The notes beneath the pieces were generated by a model. It saw nothing but the letters and a program-made list of their open reading frames with translations. It searched no databases and was not told where the DNA came from. Below, in pieces: positions 14,264-21,174 of a stretch of DNA of 28,446 nt (within the stretch, counting starts at the first letter, position 1; the number at the start of each line of letters is the position of its first letter). The DNA comes from Maccoyibacter sp900556645 (GTDB lineage: Bacteria; Bacillota; Clostridia; Lachnospirales; Lachnospiraceae): contig CATWDJ010000026.1 in assembly GCA_958349535.1 (NCBI GenBank), positions 1-28,446 of the forward strand, written 5' to 3'. The position numbers were made by a program, and so were the translations under genes.

Positions 14264-15487
14264 ATGGAAGATGTGGCACTAGAACTGTTAAAAAAAATAC
14301 GTGCAGAGTTTGACAGTATCGTAAATCAGAACAACACTTTGAAAGACGTAGAAGAAAAAATATTAAAAGGAACTGCAACATACGTAGAAGCGAATCAGTA
14401 TGCGATTGAGATTGGGAACATTCTTGCTAATGCATTTAAAAATAATATATCAGCAGATATTCTTCCAGATGGGAAGATGCATTATGATATTGCAAACAGA
14501 ATTATCACTCCAACAATGCAGAATAATTACGATATGATATCTAAGGTATGCACGCAGGTTCAAAAAGCGTTAAATGATGCTGCAGAAATTGGAATAAATG
14601 CAATCCAACCACAAATGAATGTGGATAGGATAGAGGGAATTGTAAATAGGGTCAGCAGTGCAGAAAATTACAATGATATTGCATGGATTTTGCAGGAACC
14701 TATTGTTATTTTTTCGATGAACATTGTGGATGAATTTATCAAGGAAAATTCTGAATTTCAAGCAAAAGCTGGTTTAAAAGCAAAGATTGTACGGAAAATA
14801 GCCGGAGGATGTTGTGAATGGTGCAGCAGACTCGCAGGAACTTATATGTATCCAGATGTACCAAAGGATGTATATAGACGGCATCAAAGATGCCGATGTA
14901 CGGTAGATTACATACCAGAAAAAAACAAAAAAGTACAGAATGTATGGACCAAGGAATGGCATTCCATAGATGAAAAAGATAGAATTGAAAAGCGGAAACA
15001 AGTTGGAATAAAAAAAGAATACCATTTAAATTTAAAAAGGGGAACGGATGTCACAACGGAGTATGAGCATGGGAAGTTTCCGGGGCAGGGTAAAATTAAT
15101 TATGATAGTGGATACAATAAGACGTTACACGAAAACGAAATAGAGTTTGCAGAATGGTTACATCGCAAACTAGGAGGAGATATACGGTTAGTAAATGAAA
15201 TAAACATGCAAGGACAAAAAAGTCCAGACTATGTTTGGAATGGTAAATATTGGGATTTAAAAACGACAACAACAGCAAAAGCAGCTAATAGTGCATTGAG
15301 ACATGGATTAAAACAGATAAAAGATAATCCGGGAGGTATCATTCTTGATTATAAAAATGAGGATGTTGATTTACAGGAAGTAATAAATGAAGTTGAAAAT
15401 CGAATGAGACAATCGAAAGGAGATTTATATCATGTAGATGTAATGATTGTATCTAAGCAAGAAATAGTAAAGATTATAAGATATTAA
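14264..15487 (+). CDS. MuF-type minor head protein with PD-(D/E)XK toxin-like C-terminus (407 aa)
   Basis: Residues 1-225 form an SPP1 gp7/MuF-like minor head protein ending in the family's zinc-type cluster: CCEWCSRLAG (C183-C187), then H207, C210 and C212 (HQRCRC). After a linker, residues about 275-407 form a separate domain with the layout of PD-(D/E)XK nucleases as in CdiA-CT toxins: Glu-rich helix HENEIEFAEWL (E290-E294), SPDY with D322, and WDLK with D331 and K333. This is the organisation of MuF polymorphic toxins of temperate Firmicute phages, whose C-terminal effectors are proposed to enter cells with the capsid or act on competitors. No immunity gene follows. Head role is confident; the nuclease call is by motif. 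Confidence 0.8.
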   Translation: MEDVALELLKKIRAEFDSIVNQNNTLKDVEEKILKGTATYVEANQYAIEIGNILANAFKNNISADILPDGKMHYDIANRIITPTMQNNYDMISKVCTQVQKALNDAAEIGINAIQPQMNVDRIEGIVNRVSSAENYNDIAWILQEPIVIFSMNIVDEFIKENSEFQAKAGLKAKIVRKIAGGCCEWCSRLAGTYMYPDVPKDVYRRHQRCRCTVDYIPEKNKKVQNVWTKEWHSIDEKDRIEKRKQVGIKKEYHLNLKRGTDVTTEYEHGKFPGQGKINYDSGYNKTLHENEIEFAEWLHRKLGGDIRLVNEINMQGQKSPDYVWNGKYWDLKTTTTAKAANSALRHGLKQIKDNPGGIILDYKNEDVDLQEVINEVENRMRQSKGDLYHVDVMIVSKQEIVKIIRY

Positions 15488-15633
15488 AAAAGGGCCCCCC
15501 CGCCTAGAGTGGCAAAGGTTCCCTTAAACATATTATAAACAATATTTTCAAAAAAAACAATCTCTTAGAAAAAAATAAAATCGCTGACAAAAAAAGTCGG
15601 TGTTTTTTTATGTAATAATAACTGGAGGAGAAC
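15488..15633. other. Gap after the MuF gene with A6-G3-C7 tract
   Basis: A homopolymer run (six A, three G, seven C) follows the stop codon immediately. No ORF with a ribosome site is present on either strand. The gap ends with the terminator at 15582 and the ribosome site TGGAGGAG of the terminase gene. Confidence 0.6.
15582..15609 (+). terminator. Intrinsic terminator between MuF and terminase genes
   Basis: CGCTGAC pairs with GTCGGTG (two G-U pairs) around an A7 loop, followed by seven T. Partial termination here would lower terminase expression relative to portal and MuF. Confidence 0.65.
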
Positions 15634-17028
15634 ATGACGGAAATAAGAAAAGGTCTCCAGACGCCTACTCAATCCGTTGTTCTGCCATATAACGAAACAA
15701 AGGGGCAGGAAGCGATTGACATTTATAACTCTTCCGGCCGGACTGCTCAAGAATGGCAAGAACTTATGTTATATGACATTCTGGCAGTGAACGAAGATGG
15801 ACTATGGGTACATACAAAGTGTGGTTATTCTGTTCCACGACGAAATGGTAAAAATGAAGTTGTTGTAATGCGAGAAATGTGGGGGCTAAAAAATGGAGAG
15901 AGAATTCTACATACAGCACATAGGACAACAACATCTCATGCAGCGTGGGAACGATTATGTAGTCAGCTTGATAAGGCAAAAATAAGCTACAAATCTATTA
16001 AAGCATCTGGAAGAGAAGCAGTTTATATCAAAGGCACAGATGCAAGAGTTGAATTTAGAACACGGTCCTCAAAGGGTGGGCTCGGTGAGGGATTCGATTT
16101 ATTAGTTATTGATGAAGCACAGGAGTACACAGATGACCAAGCTTCAGCTTTGAAATATGTTGTTACAGATAGTAGGAATCCGCAGACAATATTTTGCGGT
16201 ACACCGCCTACACCCGTAAGTTCCGGTACTGTGTTTATGAAATTAAGGAAAACGGCACTTACCGGGGAATCAGTTAATACAATGTGGGCAGAGTGGTCGG
16301 TTGAGAATCAGTCCAATCCACATGACCGGGAATTATGGTATCAGACGAATCCGTCTCTTGGAACGATATTTACAGAGCGTTCCGTATTGGATGAGGTCGG
16401 AGATGATCCGATTGATTTCAATATTCAAAGGCTGGGATTGTGGATTCAGTACAACCAGAAGTCAGCTATAAGCAAGGCGGAATGGATGGAGATGCAGGTT
16501 GAAATGTTGCCGAAGTTAAAAGGAAAGTTATTCGTTGGAATAAAATACGGCAGAGACGGTAAAAATGTGGCAATGTCAATTGCCGTTAAGACAAAAGAGG
16601 ATAAAGTTTTTATAGAGGCGATAGATTGTAGGGAGGTTCGAATTGGGAATGCGTGGATCATAGATTTTTTGAAAAAGGCAGATGTAAAGAAAGTGATAGT
16701 AGATGGGGCAAACGGGCAGCAGTTATTAGCTGATGATATGAAAGAAGCAAAGCTAAAGGCTCCAGTTCTCCCTACTGTAAAACAGATTATAGTTGCGAAC
16801 TCGGCATTTGAGCAGGGCGTATGTCAGAGAAATATTGTACATATGGGACAACCGTCATTAATGCAGTCCGCAAGTAATTGTGAGAAAAGGGCGATTGGAA
16901 CGAATGGAGGGTTTGGCTATAAATCAATTAGGGAAGATATAGAAATCGCACTGTTAGACAGTGTGATTTATGCATATTGGGCTTGCAGTGAAAGCAAAGA
17001 GAAAAAGAAACAAAAAGTTAGTTACTAA
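15634..17028 (+). CDS. Terminase large subunit (464 aa)
   Basis: ATP-driven DNA packaging motor and nuclease. The ATPase domain has the Walker A variant VPRRNGKNE (67-75) and Walker B LLVIDEAQEY (156-165), with the coupling segment IFCGTPPTP. The RNase H-like nuclease domain starts near residue 299 (LFVGIKYGRDG), continues with VDGANGQ (D357) and ends with DIEIALLDSVIYAYWAC (D442). K304 stands where the first catalytic Asp of this fold normally is; I recall this in related clostridial phage terminases, so it may be a family trait rather than a mutation. TGGAGGAG precedes ATG 15634. The position after portal and MuF is unusual. Confidence 0.9.
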   Translation: MTEIRKGLQTPTQSVVLPYNETKGQEAIDIYNSSGRTAQEWQELMLYDILAVNEDGLWVHTKCGYSVPRRNGKNEVVVMREMWGLKNGERILHTAHRTTTSHAAWERLCSQLDKAKISYKSIKASGREAVYIKGTDARVEFRTRSSKGGLGEGFDLLVIDEAQEYTDDQASALKYVVTDSRNPQTIFCGTPPTPVSSGTVFMKLRKTALTGESVNTMWAEWSVENQSNPHDRELWYQTNPSLGTIFTERSVLDEVGDDPIDFNIQRLGLWIQYNQKSAISKAEWMEMQVEMLPKLKGKLFVGIKYGRDGKNVAMSIAVKTKEDKVFIEAIDCREVRIGNAWIIDFLKKADVKKVIVDGANGQQLLADDMKEAKLKAPVLPTVKQIIVANSAFEQGVCQRNIVHMGQPSLMQSASNCEKRAIGTNGGFGYKSIREDIEIALLDSVIYAYWACSESKEKKKQKVSY

Positions 17029-17030
17029 TG

Positions 17031-17054
17031 GCACACGAAAAAGTGTGCTTTTTT
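17031..17054 (+). terminator. Intrinsic terminator after terminase gene
   Basis: GCACAC (17031-17036) pairs with GTGTGC (17043-17048) around GAAAAA, followed by six T. It begins 2 nt after the terminase stop. Its arms resemble the GGCACAC/TGTG repeat in the two promoter modules. Confidence 0.75.
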
Positions 17055-17104
17055 AGTATAAAAAAATACCGATACCACCGGGTTAAGTGGGGAAAGGAGA
17101 AACA

Positions 17105-17584
17105 ATGGAGTTTAAGACAATTGAAACACAGGAGCAGTTCGACGAGGCAATCGGAGAGAGGCTGAAAAGGGAACGGGAGAAATATGAAGGATATTTATCA
17201 CCGAAAGACGTGGAAGAGAAATATAAGGGATATTTATCACCGGAAGATATAGCTAAGAAGTATGAAGGCTATATGTCCCCAGAAGAAGTTGAAAAGAAAT
17301 ATGCCGGATATATCTCAGCAGAGGATGCAGCAGAAAAAGATTCGAAGATTAAGCAGTACGAGTCGTACTCGGTAAAAACACGGATTGCTAAAGAAGCAGG
17401 CTTAACCTCGGACGCAGCAGATTTCTTGCAGGGTGAAACCGAAGAAGAAATTAAAAAGAGTGCAGAGGCATTGAAAAAAATTCTTAAACCGATTGCACCA
17501 CCACTTAGAACCACAGAAACACATAAGGGTGATGATAAAGACGAAGCTCTTAGAAACACATTAAGAAATTTAAAAGGAGAGTAA
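17105..17584 (+). CDS. Capsid scaffolding protein with 13-residue repeats (159 aa)
   Basis: The position directly before the capsid gene, the acidic/lysine-rich helical composition and the C-terminal KKILKPIAPPLRTTE... tail identify a scaffold-type protein that guides procapsid assembly (gp20/DUF4355-like). Residues 25-76 are four tandem 13-residue units of the form EKYEGYLSPEDVA, probably a repeated coiled-coil/turn element. ATG 17105 follows AAAGGAG at 17094-17100; the frame is open 18 nt further upstream. The stop is 3 nt from the capsid start. Confidence 0.75.
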   Translation: MEFKTIETQEQFDEAIGERLKREREKYEGYLSPKDVEEKYKGYLSPEDIAKKYEGYMSPEEVEKKYAGYISAEDAAEKDSKIKQYESYSVKTRIAKEAGLTSDAADFLQGETEEEIKKSAEALKKILKPIAPPLRTTETHKGDDKDEALRNTLRNLKGE

Positions 17585-17587
17585 ATT

Positions 17588-18478
17588 ATGGCAGGAACAT
17601 TAACAAAAGGCGAATTATTCGCACCAGAGACAGTAGCAGATTTATTTAGCAAAGTATCAGGAAAATCATCTTTGGCAAAATTAGCAGGAACAATGCCGAT
17701 TCCATTCAATGGAGCAGAGATTTTCACATTCTCAATGGATGATGAAGTAAACATCGTTGCAGAAAATACAGTTAAGTCCGCAGGATCTATTTCAGTGGCA
17801 CCGATTAAGGTTGTACCGATTAAAATTGAATACGGTGCCAGAGTCACAGATGAATTCATGTATGCATCCGAAGAGAAGCAGCTCGATATCTTAAAAGCTT
17901 TCAACGATGGCTATGCAAAGAAAGTAGCAAGAGCACTTGATATCATGGCAATTCACGGCGTAAACCCACGTTCAAAAGAAGCGTCTGCTTTGATTGGAAC
18001 GAACAGCTTTGATACCAACACCGGAGTAGCAACTGTGACCTATGATGCAGCTCAGATTGAGGAGAACATTGAGGCAGCAATCGCCGCAATCAACGAGGCT
18101 TACGATACAACAGGAATGGCAATGAGTAAGGATTTTAGCTCCACATTGGCATCTTTGAAGGTCAATGGCGTAAAACAGTATCCAGAGCTTGCTTGGGGTG
18201 CTAACCCTGGTACTGTGAATGGACTTCCTGTTGACGTGAACAGCACAGTATCTTTCAATGCTTCGAAAGATAAAGCAATTATTGGCGATTTTACAAACGC
18301 ATTCAAATGGGGTTATACAAAAGAGATTCCGCTTGAAGTTATTCAGTACGGTGACCCGGACCAGTCAGGTAAAGACCTTAAAGCATATAATCAGGTTTAC
18401 TTACGTTGTGAGACTTATATTGGCTGGGGGATTCTTGATCCATCAGCATTTATAAGAATCGCAGAAAGCGAAGCGTAG
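17588..18478 (+). CDS. Major capsid protein, HK97 fold (296 aa)
   Basis: Main shell protein. The N-terminal FAPETVADLFSKVSGKSSLA arm, the AGTMPIPFNGAEIFTF strand region, VPIKIEYGARVTDEFMYASE with the E-loop/P-domain strand and the late NGLPVDVNSTVSFN motif are typical of HK97-type capsid proteins of Firmicute siphophages. Length (about 300 aa) is usual. The scaffold is encoded separately, so no N-terminal delta domain is expected. AAAGGAGAG precedes the start. Confidence 0.92.
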   Translation: MAGTLTKGELFAPETVADLFSKVSGKSSLAKLAGTMPIPFNGAEIFTFSMDDEVNIVAENTVKSAGSISVAPIKVVPIKIEYGARVTDEFMYASEEKQLDILKAFNDGYAKKVARALDIMAIHGVNPRSKEASALIGTNSFDTNTGVATVTYDAAQIEENIEAAIAAINEAYDTTGMAMSKDFSSTLASLKVNGVKQYPELAWGANPGTVNGLPVDVNSTVSFNASKDKAIIGDFTNAFKWGYTKEIPLEVIQYGDPDQSGKDLKAYNQVYLRCETYIGWGILDPSAFIRIAESEA

Positions 18479-18488
18479 GTGAGAATCA

Positions 18489-18632
18489 ATGAAATACCAG
18501 AACATAAAAACAGGAGCAGTTATTGATGTGAAGTCTGTAATTTCCGGCGGTAACTGGCAGGCGGTTGAACCTGCCAAACAGCCGGAGAAGAAAACATCAA
18601 CCAAAAAGGAAAAGGTGACAAAGGATGAGTGA
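18489..18632 (+). CDS. Small phage protein between capsid and connector genes (47 aa)
   Basis: ATG 18489 has a weak GTAGGTGAG site upstream. The product begins MKYQNIKTGAVIDVKSVISG, has one compact beta-like domain (GGNWQAVEP) and a lysine-rich tail. Short proteins with this opening are regularly found just after the capsid gene in Firmicute siphophages. Function unknown. It overlaps the connector gene by 8 nt and supplies its ribosome site (AAAGG). Confidence 0.7.
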   Translation: MKYQNIKTGAVIDVKSVISGGNWQAVEPAKQPEKKTSTKKEKVTKDE

Positions 18633-19020
18633 TTTTGCCACGATTCAAGACGTCATTGACCTGTGGAGAGAAGCCACTCCGCAAGAAAAGGAGAGAGCTG
18701 AAAAGCTTCTTCCTATTGTATCAGATAGCCTCAGAACAGAGGCACAGAAGGTCGGAAAAGACCTCGATAAAATGATAGTGGAAAACCCTTATCTTGCAAA
18801 TGTCGCAAAATCAGTAACGGTCGACGTCGTGGCGAGAACACTCATGACTTCGACTGATTCAGAGCCTATGAGCCAGATTTCACAATCTGCACTTGGATAT
18901 TCCGTCTCCGGCACGTATTTAGTGCCTGGCGGCGGTTTATTTATTAAAAAGTCAGAACTTGCGAGATTAGGTCTTAGGAGACAGAGGTATGGAGCAATAG
19001 ATATCTATGGCAATGATTAA
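18625..19020 (+). CDS. Head-tail connector, Gp19/Gp15/Gp42-like (131 aa)
   Basis: Predicted to attach beneath the portal. The opening FATIQDVIDLWREATPQEKE, the LRTEAQKVGKDLDKM helix, VAKSVTVDVVARTLM and the ending ARLGLRRQRYGAIDIYG are characteristic of the Gp19/Gp15/Gp42 family of connector proteins. It overlaps the small gene upstream (8 nt) and the next gene (14 nt), as usual in head completion operons. Confidence 0.82.
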   Translation: MSDFATIQDVIDLWREATPQEKERAEKLLPIVSDSLRTEAQKVGKDLDKMIVENPYLANVAKSVTVDVVARTLMTSTDSEPMSQISQSALGYSVSGTYLVPGGGLFIKKSELARLGLRRQRYGAIDIYGND

Positions 19021-19360
19021 AGGAATAACAGTAAAGTTGCATGAGAAAAAAGAGGTCGGAAGAGATGCTTTTAATGCTCCTGTTTATGAGGAGACAGTAG
19101 CTAATGTGGAGAATGTGTTGGTTTGCCCAACATCATCGACTGACATTATCGACCAGATGAATCTCTATGGGAAAAAGGCGGTGTACACGTTAGGTATCCC
19201 AAAGGGAGATACCCATAATTGGGAAGATGTGACGGTTGAGTTTTTTGGTCATAAATGGCAGACATTCGGACTACCTACTGAGGGAATTGAAAACCTTATC
19301 CCGCTCGGATGGAATAAGAAAGTGACGGTGGAGAGATATGGCACAGAAAGTGAAGATTGA
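19007..19360 (+). CDS. Head closure/stopper protein (117 aa)
   Basis: Second of the head-tail joining proteins by position and length (SPP1 gp16-like role). The sequence runs from GITVKLHEKKEVGRDAFNAP (short beta-rich start) through VLVCPTSSTDIIDQMNLYG and AVYTLGIPKGDTHNWEDVTV to GHKWQTFG, a pattern shared by small beta-barrel stopper proteins. ATG 19007 fits GGAG at 18991-18994 better than ATG 19013. It overlaps both neighbours. Confidence 0.7.
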   Translation: MAMIKGITVKLHEKKEVGRDAFNAPVYEETVANVENVLVCPTSSTDIIDQMNLYGKKAVYTLGIPKGDTHNWEDVTVEFFGHKWQTFGLPTEGIENLIPLGWNKKVTVERYGTESED

Positions 19361-19580
19361 GTTAAATACTAGCGGAGTAAAAGAGCTTCTTAAATCTCCA
19401 GAAATGCTAAACATCTGTGAGGAACACGCTTCGAGAATTTTGAACAATTGTCCGAGTGGGTACGAGATGGACAGCCATACAGGACTAAACCGAGTAAATG
19501 CTATGGTATATGCCTCGACCTATCAGGCGAAAGCCGATAATCTGAGGAATAACACCCTATTAAAGGCGGTGAAGTCATGA
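19338..19580 (+). CDS. Head-tail joining protein, HK97 gp10-like (short, 80 aa)
   Basis: The third gene in the joining cluster, where HK97 gp10-type tail completion proteins are encoded. At 80 aa it is shorter than usual (about 100-150). Helical start (IELNTSGVKELLKSPEMLNI), then ASRILNNCPSGYEMDSHTG and the closing NRVNAMVYASTYQAKADNLR, matching the typical RV...V.A....A...N..LL end of the family. GGTGGAGAG precedes it within the upstream gene. Confidence 0.68.
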   Translation: MAQKVKIELNTSGVKELLKSPEMLNICEEHASRILNNCPSGYEMDSHTGLNRVNAMVYASTYQAKADNLRNNTLLKAVKS

Positions 19581-19912
19581 TTGAGAAAATCGTTTTAGAC
19601 TATCTCAATAAAAAACTGAGTGTAGAGTGCCATATGGAGAAACCAGAGAATCCGCCAAAGTCATATGTGCTGATAGAAAAGACATCCGGCAGTGAAAAGA
19701 ACATGATTAAATCTGCTACGTTAGTCATTCAGTCGTATGCAGTAACGTTAGTGCAGGCAGCATCTTTGAATGAAGAAGTAAAAAAAGCACTCCGAGACAT
19801 TGCCGAGCTAGATGATATCAGTAAGGCAAAGTTAAACACGGATTACAACTTTACAGATACAACAACGAAAAAGTATAGATACCAAGCGGTATATGATTTC
19901 ATTTATTTTTAG
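19577..19912 (+). CDS. Tail terminator-like protein (111 aa)
   Basis: Fourth joining protein, starting on the stop of the previous gene (ATGA). Predicted alpha/beta layout: helix (IEKIVLDYLNKKL), strand SYVLIEKTSGSEKN, strand LVIQSYAVTLVQAA, helix NEEVKKALRDIAEL and strand YRYQAVYDFIYF. This is the topology and length of gpU/gp17-like tail terminators, which cap the tail tube. The position directly before the tail tube gene supports it. Confidence 0.72.
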   Translation: MIEKIVLDYLNKKLSVECHMEKPENPPKSYVLIEKTSGSEKNMIKSATLVIQSYAVTLVQAASLNEEVKKALRDIAELDDISKAKLNTDYNFTDTTTKKYRYQAVYDFIYF

Positions 19913-19922
19913 GAGGAAAAAC

Positions 19923-20507
19923 ATGAGTGACGCTTCAAAAGTTACTACAGGAAAACCAAAAAAAGGCGGTGCGATTTTTAGAGCACCTTTAGGAACCGAG
20001 TTGCCGAAAGATGCAACCGCAGAACTTAATGCGGCATTCAAAGCACTTGGATATTGTTCTGAAGACGGTTTAACAAACAGCAATTCGCCAGAGAACGATT
20101 CTGTCAAGGCATGGGGAGGCGATACTGTGCTGAATATGCAGACAGCCAAAGAAGATACATTCGGATTCACGCTGATTGAAGCTATGAATACCGAAGTGCT
20201 TAAGGCTGTCTATGGGGATAATAATGTATCAGGCGATTTATCAACAGGAATTACAATAAAGGCAAATTCTGATGAGCAGGAAGAATGTGCATGGGTAATT
20301 GAATTAATCTTAAAAGTCGGAGCACTTAAAAGAATTGTCATTCCAAGTGCAAAGGTCGTTGAGGTCGGAGATATTACGTATGTTGACGAAGAGCCAATCG
20401 GATATGAAACAACTATCAGTGCAACAGCTGACACAGACGGACAAACTCACTATGAGTATATTATCGGGAAAAAGAGTACAACTGATTCAACTGAACAAAC
20501 TGCATAA
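19923..20507 (+). CDS. Major tail (tube) protein (194 aa)
   Basis: ATG 19923 follows AGGAGGA; the frame is open 30 nt upstream but without a ribosome site. The product starts MSDASKVTTGKPKKGGAIFR, contains FKALGYCSEDGLTNSNSPEN and DSVKAWGGDTVLNMQTAKED, then TFGFTLIEAMNTEVLKAVYG, all diagnostic of siphophage tail tube proteins of Gram-positive hosts, and a beta-rich C-terminus. It forms the stacked hexameric rings of the tail. Confidence 0.88.
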   Translation: MSDASKVTTGKPKKGGAIFRAPLGTELPKDATAELNAAFKALGYCSEDGLTNSNSPENDSVKAWGGDTVLNMQTAKEDTFGFTLIEAMNTEVLKAVYGDNNVSGDLSTGITIKANSDEQEECAWVIELILKVGALKRIVIPSAKVVEVGDITYVDEEPIGYETTISATADTDGQTHYEYIIGKKSTTDSTEQTA

Positions 20508-20524
20508 CATCAAGGAGGACGAAA

Positions 20525-20788
20525 ATGAAAAAAGTTAAACTCACTAATGGTTTTGAAGTAGAAATCTCTGAGAACGCAATGGATAACATGGAACTTGTGG
20601 ATGCCTTGGCGGAAATGTCAGATGAGAATCCGCTTGAAGTTTCTAAGGTTTGCTCAATGATACTTGGAGGCAATAAAAAGGCACTGTATGACCATCTGAG
20701 GACAGAGGATGGAAGAGTGCCTGTTGCTGAAATTTCAAAATCCATCAAAGAGATTTTTGAATCATTTGGAGAATCAGGAAAAAACTAA
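20525..20788 (+). CDS. Tail assembly chaperone, G-type (87 aa)
   Basis: Short acidic protein between the tail tube and tape measure genes. It starts with KVKLTNGFEVEISENAMDNM and ends in a charged helix ...EIFESFGESGKN. Its stop (20786-20788) immediately follows the slippery heptamer A-AAA-AAC, so a fraction of ribosomes should shift -1 into the next frame and make a longer G-T fusion (about 216 aa). The pair acts as a tape-measure chaperone. CAAGGAGG precedes the start. Confidence 0.85.
   Translation: MKKVKLTNGFEVEISENAMDNMELVDALAEMSDENPLEVSKVCSMILGGNKKALYDHLRTEDGRVPVAEISKSIKEIFESFGESGKN
20779..20785 (+). other. Programmed -1 ribosomal frameshift site
   Basis: AAAAAAC, read as GGA-AAA-AAC before the stop TAA. 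A -1 slip gives CTA-ATT-GCC... in the frame of the downstream ORF. A possible stem TGCAGT/ACTGCA at 20808-20826 lies 22 nt beyond. The downstream ORF has no ribosome site of its own. Confidence 0.88.
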
Positions 20789-21174
20789 TTGCCCTCGCCG
20801 ACATGCTTGCAGTTGACAGGACTGCATTAATCTGTGATTTAGCTGAAACATATGGGATTTTAGATTACAAAGTGCTACCAGTGGAGACATTGGCGGCACT
20901 TTCTGTCGGATTGAGGGAAAACTCAAGAATCAAAATGAAGTTATCCGGTGCAAAAGTGCAACCGGATTTTTTACTTTTAGCAGCAGCCGTAGATAGATTA
21001 TCACTTCTTGTTTGGTCGAAAACGAAGGATGCTGAAAAGGGAAGAAAAATACCAAAGTCATTGGTTGAAGTTTTGAACGGCAAAAAGAAAGAGAGTGATG
21101 TCATGGCGTTTAATACAGCAGAAGAATGGGAGAGTGCAAAGGCAAAGATTATAGGAGGAGATTATGGCAACTGA
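20785..21174 (+). CDS. T-part of frameshifted tail assembly chaperone (129 aa extension)
   Basis: Expressed by the -1 shift from the G gene, giving N-...GKN-LIALADMLAVDR... The first ATG in this frame is at 20803 and no Shine-Dalgarno lies before it, so independent initiation is unlikely. The C-terminal part (FNTAEEWESAKAKIIGGDYG) and PETLAALSVGL-type helices fit the GT proteins of siphophages. The end overlaps the tape measure start by 11 nt and contains its ribosome site AGGAGG. Confidence 0.85.
   Translation, partial: LIALADMLAVDRTALICDLAETYGILDYKVLPVETLAALSVGLRENSRIKMKLSGAKVQPDFLLLAAAVDRLSLLVWSKTKDAEKGRKIPKSLVEVLNGKKKESDVMAFNTAEEWESAKAKIIGGDYGN

Noticed and set aside
17177..17332. CRISPR-like spaced repeat
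   Set aside because: The 39-nt periodicity is coding, in frame, and translates to tandem protein repeats; no spacers or cas genes are present.
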